Assembly: GCA_033558025.1 (NCBI GenBank)
Contig: JAUCEF010000014.1
Span: 806,001-870,000, forward strand
DNA: 64,000 nucleotides
Source of the DNA: Phytophthora sp. 'mugwort'
Taxonomy: Eukaryota > Oomycota > Peronosporomycetes > Peronosporales > Peronosporaceae
Reading direction: 5' to 3'
The notes beneath the pieces are model-generated. The model was not told the DNA's origin. It worked only from the letters and a program-made list of their open reading frames with translations, and ran no database searches. Position 1 is the stretch's first letter. Every line of letters begins with the position of its first letter. A program made the translations under genes and the position numbers. Of this stretch, positions 10,101 to 20,676 are shown piece after piece.

Positions 10101-12026
10101 CGTAAATTATTTACACGGGCATCACTCAAAATCAATTATTGCTCTGTTAAAAAAAAAAAAAAAAACAGAGCGCTAGTTAAGATCATATCACACCGTCGAC
10201 AGTTCGGACGTCCAGTACGTCTTGTTGACGCGAAGAAAGAGAATCATCTCTAGCGTGTACGGAATGAGTCGATGACGCTCGTGTCCAAACGCGATACGAG
10301 CTAGGCTGAAAATCCTCTCGACCAGATTTGAGGTCGGTGGCACTGACGACAGAAGCTCGTAAGCTTGCACTTGTCTTAGACGCTTTCTAGTCCGCTCGAG
10401 CTGAGCTACGAACGACTCGTGGTCAGGACCGTCGAGGTCTTCAATTACCTCAGACTTGAATGGGTCCAGCGCTGCTTTCTCCGCACTGGTCAAATCGGCC
10501 GCACTACCATTCAGCACCTTGACACAGCCGGCTTCAAAGTCTGGGGAGTGAACCACATCTGCTCGAGCATCTGAATTATACGAATTCTTACAGTAGCATT
10601 CAGAATAAGTTAGTAATTAATACAACAAACAATTAATTGCATCCCAGCTTACCAAGGTACTGGCGGAAGGATGGCTCAATGTCGATAAGACCGTTGAACC
10701 AGACCCGCACATTAAGCAGGATAATACCGTCCTTTTGTAGTGCCTTGCTTACGTTCTCGGGCGCGCGCAAGCTCCCCCATCAGAGTCTTCAAGCACTTGA
10801 CCGCCCTTGCGTTTGGAAGCAGCCCGTCATCCACTGGGAGAAATTCAGCCAGTCGAAAATACCGCTCAATCATTCGATAGGTGGAGCCCCATCGGCCCCA
10901 TCGAGTGTCCTGCCGAATTATCGGTCGCAACGGCGTTTTAAAATTAAAATACAATACGTAAAAGCATAATTAGATTAAGTCAAAACCATCGAAGCAGAGA
11001 TCGATACTATACCGGAGTGCCGCGGCGTAGTTCAGGGTCTTCATTTTGCTCATTAAAGACTGGATTTTAGCCAGATCATCTTCGTTCTTATGTAGATAAA
11101 CCTGAACGGCAAGGTTAAGGCGGTGACTCGCGCAGCCCACCAGCGGGACACCCATATTGGATGCCAACCGTCTGTTCACTGCGCAGTTATCGCCCACAAG
11201 AAAGAGACAACTGTCCAAAGGCTTACCGTAGTCACGCTCTAGCATTGTAGTCAGGAATGTCTGGTGCGTGCGAGCGCCGTGATGGTCATCAGTGTCGTTA
11301 ATAAGTGGGGCCATGAAGAGCAGTGGCTGCTTAATCGCTCCAGCCACTTCGTAACAGGCAAATACTGCTAGGAAGTGCTCGGAATCGTGCGTCCACCCAT
11401 CAATGATGAGACCAATCTGGTCAGGCATCTCCTCTTTGACCTTGGTCTCAACCGCCAGGGTGACACCCTTCATGGCCCCACGTAGATTCTCTACAGAGAC
11501 AGAGGATAGACAAGAATAGCTAAAAGGTATTAAACACGATAAATTTAAAACACATTATATAGCACAAATTACCGTCTCGTCACTTCGTTTTCACAAAAAC
11601 GGAGCGGAAGGTTGTTGCTTAGAATCCAGTCCACCCATCCGTACATGTTGATGGCCCGCTGACGAATCCATGGCTGCAGGGTACCGTGCCCTGTGTCAGC
11701 CTCACGCAGCACGTCGAGGTAGTTAGGATGCTGGCCCCGTATATTTTGGACTAGGTTGCTGAAGCCGCTCCGAGGAGCCTGGCGACGCACTGTGCCGCAT
11801 CGGCAGCGATAGAGACCTTCTACCGTCTCGTCAAAGGCGTCGACGACGGCCGAGAAGTAGAATCCGGCGATCCTAGCGCTGGAGAAGGCCTGAGTGGCCA
11901 TGCAGCAGATTGGACAATGAGTGCGTTCTGGGGAGGTCATCAAACTCTGTGAACCAGCCATATTCTGGTCGATAGACCAACAGTAAATTATTGCGCTCGC
12001 GAGTTGTTTCCAGTAAATAATTTACG
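10101..12026 (-). mobile_element. hAT-type DNA transposon
   Basis: Encodes a hAT transposase on the minus strand. A 14-bp pair of inverted sequences (10101-10114 and 12013-12026, GTAAATAATTTACG on the plus strand at the right side) brackets the gene and may be the terminal repeat, but it is AT-rich and almost palindromic, and no 8-bp target duplication is obvious beside it. A hairpin with an A-rich loop (10141-10171, arms GCTCTGTT/AACAGAGC) lies just downstream of the gene. Element ends are therefore provisional. Confidence 0.6.
10188..11961 (-). pseudogene. hAT transposase gene with three short introns, one frameshift
   Basis: Exon 1 (11961-11573) carries a BED-like zinc finger (CPICC..., FSNLVQNIRGQHPNY). 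A clean 53-bp intron (11520-11572) joins ENEVTRR to YSCLSSVSVENL in frame. Exon 2 holds the RNase H-like core (IGLIIDGWTHDSEHF, LVGDNCAVNRRL, VGCASHRLNLAV). A second intron, roughly 10938-11014, has a GTATAG donor but no AG acceptor that I can see. Exon 3 (DTRWG, STYRMIERYF) has a frameshift near 10765. An 82-bp intron (10571-10652) then rejoins SFRQYL to DARADVVHSPDF. Exon 4 carries the C-terminal dimerisation motif (SNLVERIFSLARIAFG). It would excise and reinsert the element; this copy is probably dead but young. Confidence 0.75.
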
Positions 12027-13336
12027 GCCAGCCTTAACGATAGAAAATAAATAATTCTAGACAGATTATTGTATTGTATTTCAAGTCATTTTATTTTTCG
12101 GCATCCCTGCGTGTAGAGGAATCGTGGGTGCCTGTGATCCAAAAACGTTGTCCACGGTGTAGTAATAGTTGCGCTTTGCTGTCGAGTTTACTCTGCCATC
12201 CGATCACTATCGAATCTAAAAAACAGACACGAAGCGCTGGTCAGGACCAAGCAGGAGCCCACCATCTAAAGCTGCCATCTGAGAAACTTGACGTCTCCCC
12301 GTCGTCCTCAGTGCTCCGATCACGCCCGTCAAGGCTGTTAAACATACGCCGAAGCATTGCAAAGCCCGACAAGGACAAGGACATCGAACTTCGATTCGAA
12401 GTGGCCAGGATGTTTACGATACCCGATTCAAGCGTGCTCCTTAACATCCGGCGTCGCCGCTTTGAGATCCTCTGGAAACAGCCGGAGCCTTTTGCCCCGT
12501 GTGTGTAACCTGAACCCGCTGAACGTTTCACCTACGCCGCCCACGAGGGCGCCGTGGCGCCGCAATCAGCGTCGATGGCCATGAGCATTCCTCAATGAAC
12601 ACATCCGGCTCTGAATCACTGCTAAGTTCGGTCGAATTCGACGGTCGGTGGTTGAACGCGGCACAGGCACGCGGAACCATGACCGATGATAGCCTTGGCC
12701 CTCTCCGCTAGGAAAGACCGTGACAATGGCCGTCATTAATTAAAGCACTCGGCAATAGTGAAGGAGCTGGTGCCTATCAAAAGTTGCGGCGCCCCGAAGG
12801 TTCAATTGAACTGTCATACGATGCTGTACACCGCTAGCCAATATTTTGGGAATCTTATTTGGAGCTAATATTTTGGGAATCTTATTTGGAGTGTCTAAAA
12901 TCATAAGCATGGAATCAGATTGCTAGGCGATGTGCCGTAATCGACAACTTGAATTCAGTACGTTAGGACCAGAGCTTTCTGATACTGTTAATGATTGGAT
13001 TAAAATCACGCTAGCCATAGCCAAGCGCATTTATCAGTTACCGAAATGTCTTAATTCGTTGAAGCGTAGTGCCTCTGCACAGGTTGATTCGACGCCTTTC
13101 AAGCGTAAGCGGTTGTAGCCAGGCGCAGGCCGCAATCTGGCCTTCGGGCAACATAGTCTATTTTTTATTTTACTTGTGTTTTGTAAATGTCGTTGCAAAT
13201 CTAGTTTTCTAAGTTGCTACATTTCAAGTTGCACCTTCTTCTTTGCTGCTATCGACGCCGTTTTTACTGCTTGGGAAGCTCGCGCAACTTATATGTCGCC
13301 CGTAGCCACTCGGTGATTCTGTACGCTTTTGTCCTA
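12027..13336. other. No recognisable gene
   Basis: Frames at 12074-12508 (plus) and 12241-12531 (minus) overlap and match nothing I know. A 62-codon frame at 12930-13118 ends in a basic KRKRL motif and is out of phase with the gene at 13376. The only clear structure is the short tandem duplication at 12840-12891. Confidence 0.5.
12840..12891 (+). repeat. 25-bp direct duplication
   Basis: Two perfect copies of a 25-bp AT-rich unit starting AATATTTTGGG (12840-12864 and 12867-12891), separated by 2 bp. Confidence 0.9.
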
Positions 13337-13352
13337 GCTCAGTTCTGGTTTT
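13337..13352 (+). promoter_or_regulatory. Putative oomycete initiator (INR/FPR-like) element
   Basis: GCTCAGTTCTGGTTTT matches the oomycete core-promoter consensus GCTCATTYYNCAWTTT, as I recall it, at about 13 of 16 positions. It lies 24 bp before the ATG at 13376, within the usual distance. It would set the transcription start of that gene. Confidence 0.4.
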
Positions 13353-13375
13353 GACAGCAAGCACAAGGACATTCG

Positions 13376-14509
13376 ATGTACTGCACATCGCGTAATGGCG
13401 CCGACACGACCGTGTTCACTGAGAATCCGCGTCTTAAAGATCAGTGCGAGGCCTTCCTGGCTTCCATTTTAGCGCAGAACATGAAGAAGTACGCAACTAC
13501 CACCACCAGAGGAAACAAGAAGCGTAGCTGCCCCTTTGCAGCGCCATCGCATCAGATTCATAGACAGCGTCCTCGCCCGGACAACGACATCACGGCGTTG
13601 CAGAAGGACGTGGAGGAGCTGGAAGCGCGGCTCGCGGCCGCCAGGATGAGGAAGACAGCCCATCCTACGAAACAGGTAGACGCTAACCGTCTACGAGCCA
13701 TGCTGCAGGCCTGCCGCAAGCAAGCACAACAGGACATCAACATGTACGCCGCTTTCCATCCAGCCGTGCCGAATTGTGGCCAGCTCGAGTACGAGCCCAG
13801 CCTGGACGCACCAGTCTTCAGGCAGATGGAGAAGAGCGTTACCGACCAGTACGATCAGCTGGCAGAGGTTTTCAGGGACGCTGGCCTCAACGAGACCAAG
13901 ACGGACTTCTACGACGCTCGTGTGGTCACAGGGACAGAACAGGGCACGTCCGTGCGATTCACGACGGCGAAGGTGGCCCCATTCGCTTTGGACACTATCA
14001 GTGGAGCCATGTGGAACGGAGCCAAGAAGAATTCCGTACTGAACATGGGAGCCGACCCTGCCGACGACGTCATTTACCTCAAAAGGGAGTGCATGCTGCA
14101 GGGTGAGTCAAGTGGCATCCCGGTGCTGCTGCGCGGTGTGTGTCGTCGGTTCGTGGAGCCGCACCGCATCGTGGTGGTGTGGGAGGGCACAGGAGACTGG
14201 CCCAAAGACTACCTTCGCTGTCACCCGAGCAGCGTCCCGATCCGGGAACGTGGCTACTGTGTGGTTCAGACCTTCCACATCGGCAACAGCAAGGCTGCGC
14301 CACTAAGTTTATTTCAGACCTGCATCTGTATGACGCCCGGCCTATCGGCGGGTATCGATATGAACCAGCCGGAGTGCCTGCAAATGCTTTCGGACGTTGT
14401 GATCCCGTCTTACCGCAAGATTCTTGATGCCCGCGAGCAGCTGCTCGAGAACGCCATCCTCGACGAGATGATTTACTCCAAGATGCATGGCTCCACCTCG
14501 AGGATATAG
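13376..14509 (+). CDS. Coiled-coil/START-like family protein, intact copy (377 aa)
   Basis: Single open frame starting at an ATG 24 bp after an initiator-like element. Residues 1-60 are basic and disordered. Residues 70-105 form a heptad-rich coiled coil (ALQKDVEELEARLAAARM). The core follows: PVFRQMEKSVTDQYDQL, a strand-rich region (VRFTTAKVAPFALDTIS), VCRRFVEPHRIVVVWEGTGD, and a C-terminal block (MLSDVVIPSYRKILDAREQL). The fold looks like a START/Bet v1-type helix-grip domain with an N-terminal zipper. Similar oomycete proteins are numerous; I recall some being labelled 'M96 mating-specific family', which is only a name here. There is no signal peptide. It faces the next gene tail to tail with about 155 bp between. 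Confidence 0.75.
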   Translation: MYCTSRNGADTTVFTENPRLKDQCEAFLASILAQNMKKYATTTTRGNKKRSCPFAAPSHQIHRQRPRPDNDITALQKDVEELEARLAAARMRKTAHPTKQVDANRLRAMLQACRKQAQQDINMYAAFHPAVPNCGQLEYEPSLDAPVFRQMEKSVTDQYDQLAEVFRDAGLNETKTDFYDARVVTGTEQGTSVRFTTAKVAPFALDTISGAMWNGAKKNSVLNMGADPADDVIYLKRECMLQGESSGIPVLLRGVCRRFVEPHRIVVVWEGTGDWPKDYLRCHPSSVPIRERGYCVVQTFHIGNSKAAPLSLFQTCICMTPGLSAGIDMNQPECLQMLSDVVIPSYRKILDAREQLLENAILDEMIYSKMHGSTSRI

Positions 14510-14664
14510 TACTGTAGTGCACGAAGAAGTGCGACCAAAGATTATAAAAGTTCAACATGTGCCATATATTTTTGCAATACATCAACGCTGTGCCAGGTCT
14601 CGCTTTGATTGGCGGGCTGCATCCCGGGAAGTGTAGACTGGTTACATACAGTAAATTTAGTTCT

Positions 14665-16107
14665 TTACATAGCGGGTATCGAAGAGGACCCGAATGAGAA
14701 CGCATCGTCCATAAGCCGATTATCCACACATTGCTGACGGTTGCGAATAAGCGTCCGGAAGGACGGGATGACGACGTCGCTCACAGCTGGACTACCGAGT
14801 AATTTTCGGCTGGCGTCGCTGTCGAGCCCAGACGGCTCGCAAGTCATATGCATCAGGAACCTAGACACGGACGTTGGTGACCGTGACGTGGAGTGTACAG
14901 CCGATTTGTTCCCGGTGGTTGAATACGAGTGCACCAGGCCCCATCCGCTTTCCCTCGTCACCCGGGACCAGACCCCAGATGCGGCCAAATGAGCAGGCCA
15001 CTCCGTGGTAGACTCAGCAAGGACGACAAAACCTTCTTGTACTTTGAAGCGCTTAGCAACGGAACGAACCCGGATCTCCACCGTCTCGCCCTTTTCCAGC
15101 TGAACGCGGAAGCACCAGTCGGTTGAAAATACGTCTGCGGATCGTCTGACCGCCCGCGCTCCTTGTCGTTTCCAGCCAAGCTCGGCCACTCGCCAGCACA
15201 CGCTTGAGACCGTGTCCACATCGAATGGCAGCAACCGCACTGTCTTGAACTGGACCGCGGCGTGGCTTTCATCTTTACGGCAAATGCAGACTTGCTCCGT
15301 ATTTGCTGCCATCACCGGCTGTGACACCTCGCTGATAATTAATGGCATCTCGCTGGCCCGGACATTTACGCTCGCCTCCAACATATCAAAGATGAGCGCG
15401 TTATCCATCGCACGGTGCTGCTGGTTCATCATCATTTCCACTTGCAGCGCTCTCACACTAACGGAATTTCGACTAAATTGCTCTCTGCGCAGGTCGGTCG
15501 CCGCATTCAACGCGGTCTGAAGCCTGCCAGAGACCTGAACACAGGCTTGCAGCCTCTCCTTCAGATCCTGGTTCTCCTGTTGCGAAGCCTCACAGCGTCG
15601 TATCTCCCTGACAGCAGCGGCCTGCCAGCCTCCGGTCTGCATCTGAACAAGCTGCTCTAGCTCAAGGGGAAAATTCATAGGATCTTGCAACTTCAGTCCC
15701 GGAACACGGCGTGTCCGAAGGAACGTCACGTAGTTACCCAGTGTTTCCGACTGTTCCTTGAGTGTCTCGAGCTCCTGCTTGCGGCGCTGCCACCTCGTGA
15801 TCGATGCGTTAGCTATGCGGGGCTGGGATTGACTATCTATCGGCTGAAACTTGACAGGGCCCAGGGTCGCCGCCCGCTTGGCCTTCTTGGACGGTCGTGG
15901 CGTGTCCACAGCCCTGCGTTTCATAATATTTGGCTCGGGTGTCTGGGGGGTCTCTTGGCGGTCGAGCTCCGCCATTTCTCGGAGGAAGTCGAGCAGCACC
16001 TCGTCGCTATCGGACGGCGGCTGAGATAGGGACAGCTGTTGTGGCTCGAGGATCCCCATGTGATCAGCCTCCATCCAGGGACTTAGTGGCATATCCAGCG
16101 CGTTCAT
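14665..16107 (-). CDS. Coiled-coil/START-like family protein, intact copy (480 aa)
   Basis: The start is placed at the first ATG (16107, MNALDMPLSPWME); the frame is open to 16161 but only from a GTG. Order of parts: acidic motif (LLDFLREMAELD, about residues 60-75), basic nuclear-type stretch (KRRAVDTPRPSKKAKRA), coiled coil (WQRRKQELETLKEQSETL), a helical region, then the START-like core: AVQFKTVRLLPFDVDTVSS, VRSVAKRFKVQEGFVVLAES, SGWGLVHSYS, SDVVIPSFRTLIRNRQQ. A leucine-zipper/basic region plus a ligand-fold domain suggests a nuclear role, but that is inference. No introns. Same subgroup as the copies at 9.0, 18.1, 20.7 and 42.0 kb. Confidence 0.75.
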   Translation of the reverse strand: MNALDMPLSPWMEADHMGILEPQQLSLSQPPSDSDEVLLDFLREMAELDRQETPQTPEPNIMKRRAVDTPRPSKKAKRAATLGPVKFQPIDSQSQPRIANASITRWQRRKQELETLKEQSETLGNYVTFLRTRRVPGLKLQDPMNFPLELEQLVQMQTGGWQAAAVREIRRCEASQQENQDLKERLQACVQVSGRLQTALNAATDLRREQFSRNSVSVRALQVEMMMNQQHRAMDNALIFDMLEASVNVRASEMPLIISEVSQPVMAANTEQVCICRKDESHAAVQFKTVRLLPFDVDTVSSVCWRVAELGWKRQGARAVRRSADVFSTDWCFRVQLEKGETVEIRVRSVAKRFKVQEGFVVLAESTTEWPAHLAASGVWSRVTRESGWGLVHSYSTTGNKSAVHSTSRSPTSVSRFLMHMTCEPSGLDSDASRKLLGSPAVSDVVIPSFRTLIRNRQQCVDNRLMDDAFSFGSSSIPAM

Positions 16108-16199
16108 CTGCCCAAGTATCAGCCCAATTGCGCGCGAGAGGGCAAGAACGCAAATGCACACGACTGGCTAAAAAAAAAAAGTGTGTACATGTACCGGTA

Positions 16200-17050
16200 C
16201 GTGTCAGTACGTTGTCCGCAATCAGGCGATGTTGACTCCACAAGAGAAAGTAATCTGCTGCGACATGCAAAATAATATAATACTGAAGTATATTTTTATG
16301 CCTGTTTTTCTTAGAATATTATTCTGCCAGGCGAGAATGCATGTAACTGAGTTACACTATTGCCACTCTCGGTCTTCCTCTGAAAAAGTTTTTCATATCG
16401 CTTTGTCCTAAAAATTAATGGCGAGTCGCTGGTGAAAGAATCCTAAGTTCACCATAGCTTGGCCGCAACAATGCTGGGTCCTGGGTTGTACACCTCATGT
16501 TCCCCAAAAGAACTATAATACACAAGTATTATTTCGGCTTGCCGATCGAGTTGTGTTTCACCCCACCATGATTTATAGGTAGAATTGGACGATATCCCCT
16601 GCAAGTTGCAGGGGGCAGACTGCAACGTATGATTAGTAGGTCGTGAGCGAATTTCGCAAACTTATCGTCGTGACACAACAGGGTTGAGGCTTGATCTGTA
16701 CCGTGATCACGGCTTCGTAACTGCGTATCTTCGATTGTTTTCTTATAACACAATCACAATACTACAGTAGTACATGAACGCTTGCTGTTCTACCTCAATT
16801 TTAGATGGAGATTATTCATCTGTCGCTCCTCATGCATACTTGTACTCGAGTCGGTATTTATTCAGATCGATCCTTTTGCATGAGATCAGCCAACAAAAAC
16901 GGCATCGCGGACACTGTCACGATGATCGTGGCCCATAAGTCTACAGCGTAGACTCTACCCAGCTAGATCAGCATTGACAAATTTAATCCTGTTTTTAGAA
17001 AGAGAAAGATGTAGTAAGTGGAACTGATTGTCAGGGGTAAAAGGCAAACA
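16200..17050. other. No recognisable gene
   Basis: AT-rich sequence with short frames only. Nothing identifiable. Confidence 0.5.
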
Positions 17051-17055
17051 CAACT

Positions 17056-17497
17056 ACACCATTACACGGTGCTATTCACAGCGCCAACAATCAAATTCAA
17101 AATGTGAACGCTGGAATTAAAAAACCTGCCAGATATATTACCTCAAGATTGTATATACCTGCTGTATCCGTTCGATACATTAAGTACCAACTTCCATGTC
17201 CTCGAATCGGAGAGCCCGCTGATGCTGGGGAAGCGTGTGGCAGAACGCACGGTTGCACAGCTCAGGCGTCACAATTTCAGCGAAGAGAGGATCTGCAGCG
17301 AGCTCCAAGAATCCGGCTCGGTGCGCCGTTATGGCTTCCTTCAGGGACGCGTAGAATATCCGATCATCCGTATCCTATTATACAGAATATATTGATGAAT
17401 ATCATTTTGTAAAGGTCATTTGAATTCCAGCGTTCACATTTTGAATTTGATTGTTGGCGCTGTGAATTTTTTTTTTTTTTAACGCCGTGCAATGGTG
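17056..17497. mobile_element. MITE-like element with long TIRs and TA target duplication
   Basis: The inner 44 bp of each terminal repeat match perfectly in inverted orientation (17075-17118 with 17423-17466). Beyond that the repeats continue imperfectly to CACCATTACACGGTG on the left and its counterpart on the right, the right arm being interrupted by a run of about 14 T. TA dinucleotides flank both ends (17054-17055, 17498-17499), as for Tc1/mariner elements. The 300-bp interior has a 60-codon open frame on the minus strand (RIFYASLKEAITAHRAG ... QHQRALRFEDMEVGT) that reads like a host exon of unknown origin. Total length is 442 bp; no transposase. Confidence 0.75.
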
Positions 17498-17499
17498 TA

Positions 17500-18094
17500 A
17501 TGACAAGAGGGTTTGCATAAGCCAGAATATACTCTCGAGACCTAACTGATCGCAACACAGACAGATTTCCTTTGCATACATTGCCCTCGAGCACACAAAT
17601 ACTGCATTTCGTTTTATCATATACTGGTTGAAACAATGAAATTAGGAGAGTGACTATTGCCAAAAGCTCCATAAATTGTGTGCAGGCCTCTGCAAATTTG
17701 ACTTTCTTGAGAAAATGGTCGTAATCAAACAAACTAAGTTTCTGACTTCCTTGTCAGTTATTACCGATCAAGTCAAACACTCTCCGCTCACAGGCATTCT
17801 ATACACGTTATGCGCGAAAAGCAAAAAGGAATGCCACAAACGCTGAATTACTGTTCTCGGACATGCATTTATTTCTTCCATTCATGCAAATTCAAGGCGC
17901 CTCGACGGTAATCTGAACACTGCAATGAGGGACGACCCAGTCAACAGGATTACAGCATTTCATATTCATTAATAGGCTGCAACACCGCAATGCACTGTTT
18001 TCCTATTGCACGTACACGTTGTGCTTATCCTGCCTTACATTTTCTGTATTTTAATACTATTTCGTTGTTCCTGCCAGAGCAGAGTCTAGCAATG
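17500..18094. other. No recognisable gene
   Basis: Short frames only; no structure found. Confidence 0.5.
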
Positions 18095-19189
18095 CGTTCT
18101 CTATAGCTGGTGGCGAGCGCTCAACATCTCACTAAACGATGGGATCACCACGTCGCTTTCAACCGGAGTTAGCAGCGTCGGACCATTCTGCTTGTCAACG
18201 TCCTCCGTTTGTAGACGTGCTGCCAGTTGAACCTGACACGTGCCCGGCCTTGCTCCGTTCGGATGTACTACAGCCCAGCCGGAATCTCTTGTCAAATGTG
18301 TCCAGGCTTTCGCCTGAGCGGGGTGAGCTTTCCGCTCTGTCGTGGACTCGATGAGCACGATAAAACCATCCGGGTTGTCAACCCGCCTCATGAGGCAACC
18401 CACTCGGAGGTCGACGGTGCCGCCGCCTTTCAGTGACTGCGTCTCGGAGCCTTGAGACACCAGTGTTTCGTGTGAAAGCTTGGTGACGCGCGTGCAGTGT
18501 TTGTCAGGAATGACGCCAGGTCCATCACCGTCCAGATCACCCGAGACGTATTATCGGCGTCAAATGGCATTAGGCGACTCCGCTTGAAATTCGACCGTGG
18601 CGGAGTTCCTCTCGACACCTTCACGATGAACTTTTACCAGGTCGATGTCGGAGCCAGACACGGAAGCACGGGTCTCTTCGATGAAATAATCCAGCTTGGT
18701 GAGCCTTTCGTTCACCCGGTTTTCCAAACTCGTATTGCCGCTGAGTCCAGTTGCAAAAGACGCTCAGCTTGAAGCGCTTTCACATGCTGGCCACGATGAG
18801 GTTGTGTGTTTCTTGATCTCTGCTGCAGCTAAAACCGTCTGCAGGTCGCGGCAAGCTTTGGAGCAGCGCTCCAGCTTGATTTTCAGCTTTGTGTTTTCTT
18901 TTGGGGCTAACTGACACCTTTGTTTTTCACTCGTCGCAACGTCTTTCAAGTGCTTCTGCTCGTCGGAGAGCCCAACGCTACCTTTCAGCAGCGTCTCCTG
19001 ATTTCTTCTCAGCTTCAGAAACAGCATGCGAGTCTCCAAGGCCTCTGTCTCTGCTTTTAATCAGTGCAGCTCATCCTTCCGGCGCTTCCACGAGACATTG
19101 GGCTTCTTCGCAGGCACCAGAGTTGCCGGTCGCTTGAGCATAGTGCTTGATAGCATTGGCGACCATGCCTCAAAATCCGCGACGTCCAT
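18095..19189 (-). pseudogene. Coiled-coil/START-like family copy, decayed
   Basis: Begins with ATG at 19189 (MDVADFEAWSPM), followed by VSWKRRKDELH, a stop, and the coiled coil (LKAETEALETRMLFLKLRR). The core appears in two further frames: SNFKRSRLMPFDADNTS at about 18600-18520 and CLMRRVDNPDGFIVLIES, DSGWAVVHPNG, SDVVIPSFSEMLSARHQL from 18460 to 18101. At least one stop and two frameshifts. It matches the subgroup of the intact 14.7-16.1 kb gene along its whole length, so it is a decayed full-length duplicate rather than a fragment. Confidence 0.8.
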
Positions 19190-20676
19190 TGCGTACAGAT
19201 AACTGAAGAATGCGCTTCTGGAACGAGGCCGAAACCATTTATGTGCCTTCTTGCTACTATTGTTTTACGCCGCTTGCAGCGGCGATGCTTGCAGGGCCAT
19301 AATCAACGAACGGGTGGGCAATCACCAGGATCTGGAGATAGGATAACATGCGTCTTAAGACCAGGGCCGTGTAAGTGAGAGTGACTAATGACACAATCTG
19401 GAGCTAATTTGGTTTGCTTGCCTTGGACCGCTATCCACGGGCAGAGAATATTGACAGAATCTGGAAAACGGATGGCACAGAATTTTACAAGCCATGCTGT
19501 GCGCTCCACGAACGGCTGGAGGGACAGAATGCTAAGCCCGCTTCAGCTCGCAAGCTTTGCCAAGCTTGCAATAGTTGCTCGTGGGCTTAACACCGTGTGC
19601 TCCCCACACTGATGTTAGGCATTGTTTGATCGTGTACAGTTTAGATGGCTATTATTACTGTCTAACGAGGAACTTTCACAGTCGCTGCTTATCAGTTTAG
19701 ACGCTTGTCGGTACATGTATACTACCTGATATTGAAGAAAGCGTGAGCCATCCGTGGTAACTTCCAATGGAAGCTCCGTCGGGTCCACTATAACACGAGC
19801 CCTAAAAATAAGCTCATTGGAATGAATTCTCGAGTGGCTGCGTGAGGCAATCCTCCGACGCTCGCATATCCGTCGAGCTCCTGATGATCCGAAAGTATGC
19901 TCATGCCCTTCCTCATAACGCTCCAGGTCTCCTAGAAATTGAAACTTAACGCGTTCTCCTCAGCCTCACCGCTGATATCGGACCTGCCTATTACCCCCGA
20001 CAGCCTTGGACCTGTTTCATGCTTAATCCGGTATGGCGAGACCAGGAGGATGGAGTCGGACTCGTTCATATCTCGCATTCCTTTTTGCGTTCGGACATAC
20101 TGAAGATTACAGTTGCTTAGCCTGTAGACATCAGCTTAAGACACAGCAACCTCGCCGCAAGAGCGTTATAAATACGGCGCTTGGTAGCACGCATACTCCT
20201 CGTTGCCTGGAACGAGTTACTAGTTACTAATTAGTCTTGTTCTGTTGAGGATGATTCTCATCCCCGTGCTACTCGCTTTTGCAGCGTACTTCCACTTCAG
20301 CTGTTCCGGGAAGAGTCCGAAGCTAGTGTTCATCATCATGTTGAGAGTTTGCCTCTGACAACTTGATTGCGCTTCTCTTAGGCCCCCTTGGCCCGTCAAC
20401 TGTACGTCCCCAAACGTCCATTTCGTGCAGTCAAGCGCTCTGCTCTCTACTTATCGAGCTATTGGGGGGGGGCATGGAGCGCCGACTCCATTTATGCGAA
20501 GAGAGTTGGGATCCCTGACATGGATCCTGGCGGATCGGCACGCCAGCATGTGGTCACGTGGCGACGATTATGCTGTGTCTGAAAAGGGCAGAATAACCAA
20601 GACTCTTGGTTATGTGTCTTGTTATAATTTCCGAGTTGCTATTAATACGGGTGCTACTCACAACCCGTAGTGTATA
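19190..20676. other. No recognisable gene
   Basis: On the minus strand a stop-poor frame runs over roughly 19620-19940 (RYEEGHEHTFGSSGARRI) but I cannot name it. The frame at 20425-20670 is also unassigned. A short G run (20464-20471) is present. Confidence 0.45.

Noticed and set aside
10141..10171. Hairpin with A-rich loop resembling a bacterial terminator
   Set aside because: The sequence is eukaryotic nuclear DNA, so a rho-independent terminator is not expected; treated as part of the hAT flank.
14079..14729. 216-codon minus-strand open frame
   Set aside because: It lies antisense to the C-terminal half of the intact gene at 13376-14509 and has no motif of its own.
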